Notes: generated from the sequence alone by a model not told the origin. A DNA stretch of 64,000 bases from Cognataquiflexum nitidum (GCF_022538055.1 NZ_JAKZAM010000001.1:62001-126000), one strand, 5' to 3'; positions 1 to 8,840 are shown, counted from the stretch's first letter. A program made the numbers and translations.

Positions 1-467
1 AGGCTACCGATGTCATTTTCTGAGGACTGCTTAGATGCAATCAAGTTGGTATCTGACATAGACAAGCCTACAATTGGAAAAAAGGTGAAGTATCCTTTTC
101 TAAATAAATGATAATGCAAGAAAATATTCGCATTTAGAGGTCGTCGAAGTATTTCAGACCTAAACACTACATTGGTTGCGGTTTGACTTCCCACGGAAAA
201 ATCAAATCCCGGCTCAAATTTTTTGATTCGATAAGCTAATCCGATCCCGTAATTCAAACTTCCTCTGGGAATATGAGGATAACCGTTTTGGACCAATAGA
301 GAACTCATATTGCTATGTGGAGAGGTCATAAAGGAAGGAAGTATAAGAGTTAGGGTCATTCCACGGTCAAAATCTTCAAGATTTGGAGGAGTAGCGGAGA
401 AAATGGTTTGTGCCGAAACAGCTTGATTCAGCAAGACGGCTAATAGTATTAGGATTATATTTTTCAT
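1..467 (-). CDS. Exported probable outer-membrane protein, paralogue of next gene (3' part outside window)
   Basis: Open on the minus strand from an ATG at 465-467 to the window edge, giving 155 residues without a stop. It begins MKNIILILLAVLLNQ and has a signal peptide ending near VSAQ. It is clearly homologous to the neighbouring gene at 623-1369: both share the blocks DFDRGxTLT, MTSPHSN, LVQNGYP, LAYRIKKFEPGFD and LFRxGxFTFFP. The alternating hydrophobic, aromatic-rich pattern suggests a small beta-barrel or surface protein, but I recognise no named family. The C-terminus is missing only because the window starts here. The 155-nt gap to the paralogue has the same orientation, so this looks like a tandem gene duplication. 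Confidence 0.75.
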   Translation of the reverse strand, partial: MKNIILILLAVLLNQAVSAQTIFSATPPNLEDFDRGMTLTLILPSFMTSPHSNMSSLLVQNGYPHIPRGSLNYGIGLAYRIKKFEPGFDFSVGSQTATNVVFRSEILRRPLNANIFLHYHLFRKGYFTFFPIVGLSMSDTNLIASKQSSENDIGS

Positions 468-622
468 AATTCCTTAGAGCATATACGGTATTTTGATGTA
501 AAGCGATTACTTAAGTTTTCGACTGATTCAGACTGAGAAAATTTGCGTTTTCCGATCAGAGAAAAAATCAAACAAAAAAGGCGGACCGCAATCCAATGAA
601 CCCTTTTTCCTACGTTCATATT

Positions 623-1369
623 CTAATACCTATCCATCCATCGGTCTCCTTTTTTCCAATTGGTCATTATTCCCATTTCAGCTTGGATAAAGAAATAAGG
701 AAAATTGTCTACCGGGGAATTATTGAAGTTTGCAAAATTTGATTCCCAAGCTGAACCTCCATTAAAAGGAATCCTATAGGCAAATTTCATTCGTAAGATT
801 CCGGTGGATTTCTTCCAATGCTCTGCAAAAGAAAACCCAAATCCCGTCAGAAGACCTCTTGAAAAGTGTTGGAGATTCATAGAAGACCCGGGATTTTGAA
901 GCAGACTATTGATATCGTTTCCCGGAGATTGTTTAGATGTGATCAAATTTATATTCGAAAACGACAAACCTAAAAGTGGGAAAAAAGTAAAAGACCCCTC
1001 CCTGAATAAGTGATACTGCAAGAAAACATTAAGATTCAGTAGCCGTTTTAAAATTTCAGACTCCGTCGCCTCATTGGTTTCAATTTGATTTCCCATAGAA
1101 ATATCGAATCCGGGCTCAAATTTTTTGATTCGGTAGGCCAATCCCATCCCATAATTCACGCTGCTTCTGGAAATTTGTGGGTAGCCGTTTTGCACCAGTA
1201 CAGAATTCAAATTGCTATGCGGTGAGGTCATATATGAGGGAAACATTATTGTTAGAGTCACCCCACGGTCAAAATCTGAAACATTTAGAGGTGAAGGTGA
1301 TGATTCACTCTGAGCACTTGCACAAATTGAAATTAACAAAACGATTATTGTAAGTGATACATTTTTCAT
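623..1369 (-). CDS. Exported probable outer-membrane protein, tandem paralogue
   Basis: 248 residues with a clear N-terminal signal peptide (hydrophobic MKNVSLTIIVLLISICASAQ, cleavage after SAQ). The rest is rich in aromatic residues and short beta-type segments, for example GMGLAYRIKKFEPGFDISMG near residue 75 and repeated FxFFPxLGL-like strands, consistent with an 8-stranded outer-membrane barrel or a related surface protein. This is inferred from composition; no specific family is recognised. The sequence is collinear with the truncated gene at 1-467, so the two are duplicates in the same orientation. The protein ends GDRWMDRY. Confidence 0.7.
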   Translation of the reverse strand: MKNVSLTIIVLLISICASAQSESSPSPLNVSDFDRGVTLTIMFPSYMTSPHSNLNSVLVQNGYPQISRSSVNYGMGLAYRIKKFEPGFDISMGNQIETNEATESEILKRLLNLNVFLQYHLFREGSFTFFPLLGLSFSNINLITSKQSPGNDINSLLQNPGSSMNLQHFSRGLLTGFGFSFAEHWKKSTGILRMKFAYRIPFNGGSAWESNFANFNNSPVDNFPYFFIQAEMGIMTNWKKGDRWMDRY

Positions 1370-1683
1370 ATTACCATACTGCTTTTTTCTGCATTTTATG
1401 ACTCTTTCTCAACTGCAGCTTATGCTTGAAAAAACAATAATATTTTTGATGTTTTCATGATTTCTAAAGCAAAGGGTTGAACAATTGAAAAGCTAAAACC
1501 CTAATGTAATAAACAGGTAGTATTTTTGAAAAGTGTTAAACTAAATAATAAATTAATTTTTTTATGCTAATGATAAAAAGTTTTTATGTTTATCTAAGCC
1601 ACTGTTGTGATTATTGAAAAAGCAGAAGAAGCAATCTCCCGATCTTCCTTTCGAGGATTTTGGATGGGCAATGGAAATTAAGT
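1370..1683. other. Intergenic region, no gene seen
   Basis: An AT-rich gap of about 310 nt separates the start of the exported protein gene from the stop of the acyltransferase gene. Short reading frames occur here but lack coding character. It presumably holds the promoter of the exported protein, but I see no convincing TTG / TAnnTTTG pair. Confidence 0.4.
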
Positions 1684-2517
1684 TTACTTCCACCTGTTGT
1701 GGCTCCAGAGATAAATTTCGGGCTGTTCGCGGATTCCTTTTTCGGTAAGGCGGATAAATTCATCAGTGATGCTGTGGGCAGCGGCCCCGGTATATGGAGG
1801 TTCACATACCAATTGATAGGAAATGGTGTATTTCCCTCTTTTAGGCCTTTTCAGATTGACAAAGAATACTGCATAGCCATATCTTTTGGCGAGTTTTTCA
1901 GGGCCTTCAAAAAAAGCCGTTTCCCTGTTCATAAAAGAGGCGCTGTACCGGATTTCGGCATTTCCGGGTCTTTGGTCAGCCGCTAGGCCAATAATCCTCG
2001 GTACATTTCTTTTCTCTAGGAAATTTCTGCTGAAACTTGACTTTTCTACAAGAGTACCTCCAAATCTTCCCCTGATGGCCATCATCAAGCTATTGAAAGT
2101 ATTATTGGAAAGCTTGGAATAGGTAGTCTCTAACCTTGGGTCCACCAAGGCATTGAATCCCAATACAAAAGCTTCCCAATTAATAAAATGTCCGCTCACC
2201 ATGATGACTGTTTCGCCTTTATCAACTCTACTTGATAAAATTTGTCCACCATTGATTTCAAGCATGCCCGCAAGGTCTTCTTTGCTAATGGTGTAGAACT
2301 TCAATGTTTCGGCAAATGAATCAGTCAAAGTCCTGAAAAATTTTTTGGCTATGGTTTTTCTTTCTGCTTCCGATTTTTCCGGGAATGAATGTGCGAGGTT
2401 ATCAAAGATGACTTTTTGTCTGTATTTCAAAAGATGGTATCCTATTAGATACAGAATATCGGTAAAGATATACAATACCCAAAGGGGTAAAAGAGATATC
2501 AGTTTGAATAGATGCAT
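1684..2517 (-). CDS. Lysophospholipid/lipid A acyltransferase, LpxL/HtrB family
   Basis: 277 residues, usual for Bacteroidota members of the lipid A late acyltransferase (LABLAT) family. These inner-membrane proteins transfer acyl chains onto lipid A precursors or related lipids. Seen: an N-terminal hydrophobic anchor (residues about 5-30), the catalytic HX4E motif as H110-FINW-E115 following VSGH, and a conserved block GLAADQRPG near residues 177-185. The C-terminus YLWSHNRWK is characteristic of the Bacteroidota version. The gene stands alone on the minus strand, divergent from the sigma factor gene at 2640. The exact acyl donor and acceptor cannot be read from sequence. Confidence 0.88.
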   Translation of the reverse strand: MHLFKLISLLPLWVLYIFTDILYLIGYHLLKYRQKVIFDNLAHSFPEKSEAERKTIAKKFFRTLTDSFAETLKFYTISKEDLAGMLEINGGQILSSRVDKGETVIMVSGHFINWEAFVLGFNALVDPRLETTYSKLSNNTFNSLMMAIRGRFGGTLVEKSSFSRNFLEKRNVPRIIGLAADQRPGNAEIRYSASFMNRETAFFEGPEKLAKRYGYAVFFVNLKRPKRGKYTISYQLVCEPPYTGAAAHSITDEFIRLTEKGIREQPEIYLWSHNRWK

Positions 2518-2639
2518 GCTTTAAAATCTGAAATTAAGATTTCTGCTTCATTTTTTGCAAAGCTCAAAATAAGCCAAAAGCATGGACTTTATTCAAAAAT
2601 ATTAGTGATAAATTCTTCCAATGCTTACTTTTGAATCTT

Positions 2640-3233
2640 ATGTCTGAAGTTCAGAGAAAAAAATATTCCGAACAGGAAAAGAGTAAAATCTTCGATCAGG
2701 AGTTTATGCCAAACATAGATTCCATGTACAATTTTGCCTACAGGCTGACATTTGACGAGGATGATGCCAAAGATTTGGTACAAGATACTTACCTCAAAGC
2801 ATTTAGATTTATCAACTCTTTTGAGCAGGGAACCAATGCCAAAGCCTGGCTGTTTCGGATTCTGAAAAATTCCTTTATCAACGATTACCGAAAGAAGAGC
2901 AAGCAACCTGCAAAAATTGATTATCAGGAAGTTGAAACTTATTACAACTCGGATGATGTTGACTATGCGAGTACTACGGACTTGAGGGTAGATGCTGTCA
3001 AGGACATGCTGGGCGACGAAATATCCAACGCGCTCAACAGTCTGGCTGTAGATTTCAGGACGGTGATCATCCTGTGCGATCTTGAAGGGTTCACCTACGA
3101 AGAGATGGCAAAAATACTAGATATACCGATCGGAACAGTCCGGTCAAGATTACACCGGGCTAGGAACTTATTGAAAGACAAATTGCGTTCCTATGCATCG
3201 ACAATGGGATATAGCACCGACGAGGAGGAGTAA
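2640..3233 (+). CDS. RNA polymerase sigma-70 factor, ECF subfamily
   Basis: A 197-residue ECF sigma factor with the two domains that define the group. Region 2 carries the acidic DAKDLVQDTYLKAF helix and the AWLFRILKNSFINDYR segment that bind core polymerase and the -10 element. Region 4 is YEEMAKILDIPIGTVRSRLHR, a helix-turn-helix for the -35 element. I chose the ATG at 2640 because the frame can only be lengthened to a TTG at 2631. The next gene, 64 nt downstream, encodes a short cysteine protein resembling ZAS anti-sigma factors, so the pair is probably a regulator and its inhibitor. The final DEEE tail is acidic. Confidence 0.9.
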   Translation: MSEVQRKKYSEQEKSKIFDQEFMPNIDSMYNFAYRLTFDEDDAKDLVQDTYLKAFRFINSFEQGTNAKAWLFRILKNSFINDYRKKSKQPAKIDYQEVETYYNSDDVDYASTTDLRVDAVKDMLGDEISNALNSLAVDFRTVIILCDLEGFTYEEMAKILDIPIGTVRSRLHRARNLLKDKLRSYASTMGYSTDEEE

Positions 3234-3297
3234 TCCCGAATCGATAAACCCTTCACCAAGGAAAAATAATTAATTCAGTTTATCAAGTAAGATTAAA

Positions 3298-3570
3298 ATG
3301 GACGATAATTCTACACCCTCCGGAGATAGGAAGCTCTCGTGTTCGGATGTCAGTAAGTGCTTCCAGCTTTTGGAGAGCATTTTAGACGGGGAGAACATGC
3401 CCAATTCCCAGGAAATACTCAATGAAAAATTGGCCAAATGTGAACCCTGTTTCAAGCATTTTCATCTGGAACAAGCAATCCGTGATGTACTCAAAACAAA
3501 ATGTACAAAGCAGTCCGTCCCAAGTGAACTTGAGGCTAGTATCAGAGAGATTATTCAGGAAAAAAAATAA
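3298..3570 (+). CDS. Putative zinc-type anti-sigma factor (RsrA-like), altered ligand set
   Basis: A 90-residue soluble protein directly after an ECF sigma gene. Its layout follows the RsrA/ZAS anti-sigma family: an N-terminal cysteine (C15), then a C48-x2-C51 pair, then an amphipathic helix (HLEQAIRDVLKTKC) and the short C-terminal helix SELEASIREII. In the family the zinc is held by Cys plus H-x3-C-x2-C. Here the His position is Lys44 (NEKLAKCEPC), so the classical ligand set is incomplete; C21, H54 or H56 could substitute. Likely role: redox- or metal-sensitive sequestration of the upstream sigma factor, inferred from context and motif. It ends 6 nt before gmk, so it is probably cotranscribed with it. 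Confidence 0.7.
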   Translation: MDDNSTPSGDRKLSCSDVSKCFQLLESILDGENMPNSQEILNEKLAKCEPCFKHFHLEQAIRDVLKTKCTKQSVPSELEASIREIIQEKK

Positions 3571-3576
3571 CCCGCC

Positions 3577-4149
3577 ATGTCCTCAGGAAAAGCAATCATT
3601 TTTTCAGCCCCATCAGGTTCGGGCAAAACCACCATTGTCAGACATCTTTTGAGCAAGTTTCCCAATTTGGGCTTTTCCATATCCGCTTCGACCCGCGACA
3701 AAAGAGGTAGAACCGAGGAAAACGGAAAAGACTATTACTTTTTGACCCCCGAAGATTTCAAAAACAAAATTGACACCAATGAATTTATCGAGTGGGAAGA
3801 AGTCTATGAGGGCAATTTCTACGGAACACTTAAAGAGGAAATCCAAAGGCTTTGGGACGAAGGCAAGCATGTGATTTTTGATGTCGATGTCAAAGGGGGG
3901 ATCAACCTTAAAAAGTATTTTGGGGATAAAGCTTTGGCGATTTTTGTCAAAGTCCCTTCGTTGGAAGTATTGCACGAAAGACTCAAAGACCGTGGAACAG
4001 AATCCGAAGAAAGCCTTTCAAGGAGGTTGTATAAAGCAAAATTTGAATCTACCTTTCAGGATAAATTCGATGTCATTATCTTAAATGACGAAAAGGAAAA
4101 ATCCTTTGCTGAGGCGGAGAAGCTTGTAGGGGATTTTCTAGCCAAATAA
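3577..4149 (+). CDS. gmk: Guanylate kinase
   Basis: 190 residues, normal length for guanylate kinase, which phosphorylates GMP to GDP with ATP in the cytosol. Seen: the P-loop [10 protein letters not shown] at residues 9-18, the GMP-binding stretch [19 protein letters not shown], the [13 protein letters not shown] block, and the DVDVKGG nucleotide/Mg region. The start ATG lies 6 nt after the anti-sigma gene. nadD follows after 13 nt, so sigma, anti-sigma, gmk and nadD form a compact plus-strand group. Confidence 0.97.
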   Translation: MSSGKAIIFSAPSGSGKTTIVRHLLSKFPNLGFSISASTRDKRGRTEENGKDYYFLTPEDFKNKIDTNEFIEWEEVYEGNFYGTLKEEIQRLWDEGKHVIFDVDVKGGINLKKYFGDKALAIFVKVPSLEVLHERLKDRGTESEESLSRRLYKAKFESTFQDKFDVIILNDEKEKSFAEAEKLVGDFLAK

Positions 4150-4162
4150 TCATACAGGTATT

Positions 4163-4729
4163 TTGAAAATAGGATTGTTTTTTGGATCTTTTAATCCTGT
4201 TCACGTCGGCCACTTGATCATCGCCAATGTGGTGCAGGACAGGACTGATCTCGACGAAATTTGGTTTATCGTCAGTCCACAGAATCCCTTCAAGAAGCAA
4301 AAGTCATTGTTACATGAATTTGATCGGCTTAAAATGGTAGAGCTCGCCATTGCCGATCATTTTTATTTTAGGGTCTCCGATGTGGAGTTTCACATGCCAA
4401 GGCCAAGCTACACTATCGATACACTCACTTACCTTTCAGAAAAGCATCCCAATCATCAATTTAGATTGATATTGGGCGGGGACAATCTGAAACACTTCCA
4501 TAAATGGAAAAATTTTGAAGTGATCTTGGAGCAATATGGAGTGTATGTTTATCCAAGACCTGGAGAGCAACCGGATCTAAAGCATCCAAATATCAGTTTT
4601 GTGGAGGCACCGCTGATGGATATTTCTGCGACTTTTATCCGTGACTCTATCAGAAAAGGACATTCGGTAAGATACCTGATTCCTCAATCCGTGGAGGATT
4701 ATGTCAAGGATAAGAAGTTGTTTTTGTGA
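4163..4729 (+). CDS. nadD: Nicotinate-nucleotide adenylyltransferase
   Basis: 188 residues. The enzyme adenylates nicotinate mononucleotide in NAD biosynthesis. Seen: the nucleotidyltransferase signature GSFNPVHVGH near residues 8-17 (HxGH-type motif) and the C-terminal ISATFIR motif (S/T-x-T-xx-R) that binds the ATP phosphates. The reading frame opens with TTG at 4163 (TTG AAA ATA GGA). There is no ATG in the correct place, so a TTG start is required; the fit to the family N-terminus (MKIGLFFGSFNP) supports it. It lies 13 nt after gmk. Confidence 0.95.
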   Translation: MKIGLFFGSFNPVHVGHLIIANVVQDRTDLDEIWFIVSPQNPFKKQKSLLHEFDRLKMVELAIADHFYFRVSDVEFHMPRPSYTIDTLTYLSEKHPNHQFRLILGGDNLKHFHKWKNFEVILEQYGVYVYPRPGEQPDLKHPNISFVEAPLMDISATFIRDSIRKGHSVRYLIPQSVEDYVKDKKLFL

Positions 4730-4761
4730 TTCGAAGCCTTTATTTCCAAAAAGGCCTTGTT

Positions 4762-5373
4762 TTAAATATGATCTTCTTTTCCCGAGGCAATCTCATACAA
4801 TAGCTCTCTTGACCGGTGAAGTTGCGCTTTTACTGTTCCAAGAGGTTTGTCCAGTTCTTGTGCGATTTCTTCATAGGACAATTCATCGAAATAGCGCAGT
4901 TCTACCAATTTTCGGTATTTGGCGGGAAGTTTGTCTACAAAAATCCTGACCATCTCGATCCTTTGTGATCTGATAAATTCATCTTGGGGATTGTTGTCAT
5001 CATCCTCCACGTCAATTGTCACAGAATTACCCCCATCATCAGTCATGCTAGTATTTAGACTCATGGTTTTGAGTTTCTTCTTTCTGATAAAATCAATCGT
5101 ATTATTGGTAGCTATTCGGAATAGCCAGGTACTGAAAGTATAGTCTTTTTTGAATTTATGGAGGTTTTTGAAAGCTTTGGCAAAAGCTTCCATGGTCAGG
5201 TCTTCGGCATCGTCTGTGTCCCTGATCATTTTGAGAATCATGAAATAAACGGCCTTTTTATACCGCTTCATTAGCATGGCATAGGCTTGCTGGTCCAACC
5301 CGAGGACAGCTTTGTCTATGAGTTCGAAGTCCTCTAATGCCTTGCTTGAAAATCCTCTTTCGTTTATTTCCAT
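4762..5373 (-). CDS. RNA polymerase sigma-70 factor, ECF subfamily
   Basis: 203 residues, a second ECF sigma factor unlike the one at 2640. Region 2 is seen as DTDDAEDLTMEAFAKAF followed by TFSTWLFRIATNNTIDFIRKKK; region 4 as LSYEEIAQELDKPLGTVKAQLHRSRELL. The linker includes an acidic stretch DVEDDDNNPQDEF. Its start overlaps the end of the glycosyltransferase gene by 10 nt on the same strand, so the two are translationally linked. No anti-sigma gene is adjacent on this side; nadD converges 32 nt downstream. Confidence 0.9.
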   Translation of the reverse strand: MEINERGFSSKALEDFELIDKAVLGLDQQAYAMLMKRYKKAVYFMILKMIRDTDDAEDLTMEAFAKAFKNLHKFKKDYTFSTWLFRIATNNTIDFIRKKKLKTMSLNTSMTDDGGNSVTIDVEDDDNNPQDEFIRSQRIEMVRIFVDKLPAKYRKLVELRYFDELSYEEIAQELDKPLGTVKAQLHRSRELLYEIASGKEDHI

Positions 5374-6500
5374 TTAACTTTTTTTGATAGGTACCCCAAT
5401 GAACCCAGAATCCAAAAATAACCTATATACATGACATCGAAAATGAGCGACCAAAAAACCTTGATGTTACCTTCGAGTTTTTTTCTGGAGGCTCGGAATA
5501 TCGAGGTGACTAATATAGACCGGACAACCATTATACCCATAATAACCAAAATTTGTTCCCAATTTTGATGAAATACAGAAAATATAAGTAATGCCAAGCT
5601 TGTGACCCAATATAGAAAATGGGAAAATGCATACCATCCCACTTTTTGTTTGTTGCTCGTGCTGTAGTATTTGCCTGCATGGAAATGTCTTTTCTTTTGG
5701 ATGAAGTATTCTTCCCAAGTTGATTTGGGCACAGAATACGTCATACTGTCAGGGTCGACGACGACTGCCACATTGGAGCTGTCGGCGTGGAGATTTACAA
5801 ACAAGTCATCATCGCCACATTCAATATGCCATAGTCCTTTGAATGCTTTTTTGGACATAAAGAAACTCCTTCTATAACAGAGATTACGGCCAACACCCAT
5901 GAAGGGGGATTTCCATATCGCAAAAGAAAAATATTGGATGGCAGTCCAGATGGTTTCGAGTTGGATCCATTTGTTAAGGAAGCCATTCTTTGACTCATAT
6001 TGGGAAAAACCCAAGGCAAAATCCTTTCCCTTTACACGAACAGGAGCCGTCATTAATTCTATCCATTTGTCTGTTTTGGGTCTACAGTCTGCATCCGTCA
6101 AAAGCAGGACGTCGTTTTTGGCCACTTTGATACCCAGGGTAAGGGCATATTTTTTTGAAGTGACGTGGCTTGGGGTGTAGGTGACGGTGACTGTCCGTAG
6201 TCTAGGATAGATAGCCATGAGCTGCTCGAGTACTTTTTTTGTCCCATCATAGGATCGGTCGTTGATTACCATTATATCAAAGTTGGGGTAATCCTGTTGG
6301 AAGAGCAGTGGGATGATCTTTTTTAGGTTTGTCCTCTCATTATGTGCGGCGATAACCACAGTCACCGGTTCTTTCTCGGAGGAAGACATTTCGGTTTTCT
6401 TTTTATAAAAAAAAGCGAATCGACCGAATAATATCAGCAGGTAAAATAATTGAATGGCAAGGCTGACAAAAAAAACGATCCACAAAATTTGTATAAACAT
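5364..6500 (-). CDS. Membrane glycosyltransferase, family 2
   Basis: About 378 residues from the ATG at 6500; a longer version from 6542 adds 14 residues ahead of the first membrane helix. Structure: an N-terminal transmembrane segment (FIQILWIVFFVSLAIQLFYL), a GT-A domain with VTVVIAAHNE at its start, the metal-binding DAD in LLTDADCRPK, an ECGDDDLF acidic motif, and a KKRHFHAGKY stretch corresponding to the (Q/R)xxRW region. C-terminal membrane helices follow. Such enzymes transfer sugars from nucleotide donors to lipid or polysaccharide acceptors at the inner membrane; the substrate is unknown. The gene overlaps the downstream sigma factor gene by 10 nt, linking expression of the two. Confidence 0.85.
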   Translation of the reverse strand: MFIQILWIVFFVSLAIQLFYLLILFGRFAFFYKKKTEMSSSEKEPVTVVIAAHNERTNLKKIIPLLFQQDYPNFDIMVINDRSYDGTKKVLEQLMAIYPRLRTVTVTYTPSHVTSKKYALTLGIKVAKNDVLLLTDADCRPKTDKWIELMTAPVRVKGKDFALGFSQYESKNGFLNKWIQLETIWTAIQYFSFAIWKSPFMGVGRNLCYRRSFFMSKKAFKGLWHIECGDDDLFVNLHADSSNVAVVVDPDSMTYSVPKSTWEEYFIQKKRHFHAGKYYSTSNKQKVGWYAFSHFLYWVTSLALLIFSVFHQNWEQILVIMGIMVVRSILVTSIFRASRKKLEGNIKVFWSLIFDVMYIGYFWILGSLGYLSKKVKWK

Positions 6501-6632
6501 CCGCTTGTTATTGTGGGGCAAATATAAAATCAAATTGAGCATTCATTTAAGAATAAGCTTATATTTTTGTGATTCAAAAATTGAAGCGGCAGCTCCGGTA
6601 CAGGTTTAAGGCCGTAAGCGAATTCACAAAGA

Positions 6633-7763
6633 ATGAAGTTTAAATTAGAAGCTACCGACTCTGAAAGCAAAGCGAGGGCGGGATTACTCAAAACAGACCA
6701 TGGGGATATCGAAACCCCGATTTTTATGCCTGTCGGTACGGCGGGTTCGGTCAAGGCTGTGCATCAGCGGGAACTTATGGACGATATCAAGGCACAGATA
6801 ATCCTGGGTAATACCTATCACCTGTACCTAAGACCGGGATTGGATATCCTCCAAAAAGCCGGTGGACTCCATAAATTCAACGGATGGAACAAACCGATCT
6901 TGACGGATTCCGGGGGATATCAGGTTTTCTCCTTGGCGGCCAATAGGAAGCTGACCGAAGAAGGAGCCATCTTCAAGTCACATATTGACGGTTCCAAACA
7001 TACCTTTACACCCGAAGGAGTGATGGATATTCAGCGGATCATCGGGGCGGATATCATCATGGCTTTTGACGAATGTCCACCATATCCATGCGATTACACG
7101 TATGCCCGCAAGTCTATGGACCTGACCCACCGTTGGCTCCAAAGATGCATGGAGAGGTTTGACAGCACAGAGGGGATATATGGCTATAGTCAGACGCTTT
7201 TCCCGATTATCCAGGGCAGTGTTTTCAAAGATTTGAGAAAACAATCGGCGGAATTTGTCGCTTCCTGCGAAAGGGAAGGCAATGCCATTGGAGGACTTTC
7301 GGTAGGAGAGCCTGTGGAAATGATGTACGAAATGACCGATATGGTCACGGATATTCTCCCAAAAGACAAACCGAGATACCTGATGGGAGTAGGCACACCT
7401 GCCAATATCCTCGAAGGAATCGCTTTGGGCATTGACATGTTTGACTGTGTAATGCCCACCCGCAATGCAAGAAACGGCATGCTCTTTACCTCGGAAGGAA
7501 TCATCAATATCAAAAATGAAAGGTGGAAAGACGATTTCAGTCCGATCGATCCAAATATCAATTCTTACGTAAGTACATTCTATTCCAAAGCCTATCTTAG
7601 ACACTTGGTAATCGGCAAGGAAATTCTTGCTGCTCAGATTGCAAGCATTCATAATCTGGCTTTTTACCTTTGGCTTGTAGGACAGGCAAGGGAAAAAATC
7701 AAGTCAGGTGGATTTTTGGCTTGGAAAAATGAGATGGTAGAAAAAGTAAGCAGAAGGTTATAA
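6633..7763 (+). CDS. tgt: tRNA-guanine transglycosylase (queuine/preQ1 tRNA-ribosyltransferase)
   Basis: 376 residues, normal length. The enzyme exchanges guanine-34 of GUN-anticodon tRNAs for preQ1. Seen: the general acid-base Asp92 in TDSGGYQVFS, substrate pocket residues DECPP (147-151) and GGLSVGEP, and the nucleophile Asp271 in MFDCVMPTRNARNG. Odd: the C-terminal zinc site C-x-C-x2-C of characterised bacterial enzymes aligns with I309, S311 and S314 (DPNINSYVST), so all three cysteines are absent while the His of the IHN motif (H340) and the SKAYLRHL block remain. The gene starts the plus-strand group tgt, LptG-like, EamA (2-nt gap to the next gene). Confidence 0.95.
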   Translation: MKFKLEATDSESKARAGLLKTDHGDIETPIFMPVGTAGSVKAVHQRELMDDIKAQIILGNTYHLYLRPGLDILQKAGGLHKFNGWNKPILTDSGGYQVFSLAANRKLTEEGAIFKSHIDGSKHTFTPEGVMDIQRIIGADIIMAFDECPPYPCDYTYARKSMDLTHRWLQRCMERFDSTEGIYGYSQTLFPIIQGSVFKDLRKQSAEFVASCEREGNAIGGLSVGEPVEMMYEMTDMVTDILPKDKPRYLMGVGTPANILEGIALGIDMFDCVMPTRNARNGMLFTSEGIINIKNERWKDDFSPIDPNINSYVSTFYSKAYLRHLVIGKEILAAQIASIHNLAFYLWLVGQAREKIKSGGFLAWKNEMVEKVSRRL

Positions 7764-7765
7764 AC

Positions 7766-8839
7766 ATGAAAATTCTCGACAAGCTCATCATCAAAGATTT
7801 TCTCAAAACCTACTTCTTCGTGGTTTTGATGCTGATCATGATTGTATTGGTGTTGGACTTCACCGAGAAAAACGATGCATTTATCCGTAATAAAGTCCCC
7901 GCTAAAGACATTCTGAGATATTTGGGCAACTATGGGCTTTACCTCAATAACCTCCTTACTCCGATCACTGTTTTTATTTCTGTCATTTTCATTACTTCCA
8001 AAATGGCCGGACGAACAGAGATCATCGCCATTTTGAGCAGCGGGACGAGCTTTGTAAGGATGCTTTTCCCTTTTCTATTTTCAGCTTCCATGATCGGGAT
8101 TGTGAGTTTCCTTATGAATGGATGGATACTTCCCGGAGCGACTGCCGGGGTGACAGAATTCAAATCAAGATGGTTAGAGGATGATAAGTTTTTTACCCAA
8201 CAAAATATCCATATCAAGGTAGCTCCGGATGTCTACGCCTATATTTCCCGCTATTATACTTCAGGCAACACCGGATATAATTTTACTCTGGAAGAAATCC
8301 GGGAGGGAAAATTGATCGCCAAGTTGTCTGCAGACCGGATTGTGTGGGATACGGCAATCAATTCTTGGTCGGCCAAAAACTGGAGGATGAGGGTGCTGCA
8401 TGAAGGAGGAGAGCACTATACTGTAGGAGAGTCTTTAGATACCCTTCTGTCTATCACCCCAAATGACTTTGACCTTCCGGTCAACCACCACGAAACACTA
8501 AAACTTCCTGCGCTCAGCAGGCAAATCAAGGTACTCGAAGAAAGGGGAGCGGACAACGTAAATTTTTATAAAATTGAAAAATACGTCCGCTTTATGTCAC
8601 CTTTTGCGGCGGTTATTCTGACTTTTATCGGTGTGATAGTTTCCTCCAAAAAGACCCGTGGAGGATCTGGTTTTCAGATAGCATTGGGATTCATGTTGGC
8701 CTTTGTGTACATCATTCTCTTTTTGCTTTCAAGGACTTTTGCAGAGGCAGGGACAACTTATCCGATTCTAGCAGTATGGATCCCAAATATCGTTTTTGCG
8801 GCAACAGGATTGGTTTTGTATAAAACTGTACCAAGGTAA
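7766..8839 (+). CDS. LptF/LptG family LPS-export permease
   Basis: 357 residues with the YjgP/YjgQ fold: two N-terminal membrane helices (about residues 12-30 and 55-75), a third near 97-117, a large periplasmic beta-jellyroll region (about 120-270), and three C-terminal helices (about 275-355). It begins MKILDKLIIKDFLKTYFF, the typical N-terminal amphipathic helix of the family. These permeases work in pairs with the LptB ATPase to pull lipopolysaccharide out of the inner membrane; the partner is not in this window, though an OstA/LptA-like protein is (33226-34842). Starts 2 nt after tgt. F versus G subtype cannot be decided. Confidence 0.9.
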   Translation: MKILDKLIIKDFLKTYFFVVLMLIMIVLVLDFTEKNDAFIRNKVPAKDILRYLGNYGLYLNNLLTPITVFISVIFITSKMAGRTEIIAILSSGTSFVRMLFPFLFSASMIGIVSFLMNGWILPGATAGVTEFKSRWLEDDKFFTQQNIHIKVAPDVYAYISRYYTSGNTGYNFTLEEIREGKLIAKLSADRIVWDTAINSWSAKNWRMRVLHEGGEHYTVGESLDTLLSITPNDFDLPVNHHETLKLPALSRQIKVLEERGADNVNFYKIEKYVRFMSPFAAVILTFIGVIVSSKKTRGGSGFQIALGFMLAFVYIILFLLSRTFAEAGTTYPILAVWIPNIVFAATGLVLYKTVPR

Positions 8840-8840
8840 T

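Noticed and set aside
6978..7652. 224-codon frame antisense to tgt
   Set aside because: Mirrors the codon structure of tgt; the tgt frame carries all the family motifs, so this is a shadow.
8796..8840. Upstream start of the EamA gene overlapping the LptG-like gene
   Set aside because: Adds residues without family match; the ATG right after the upstream stop is the better start.
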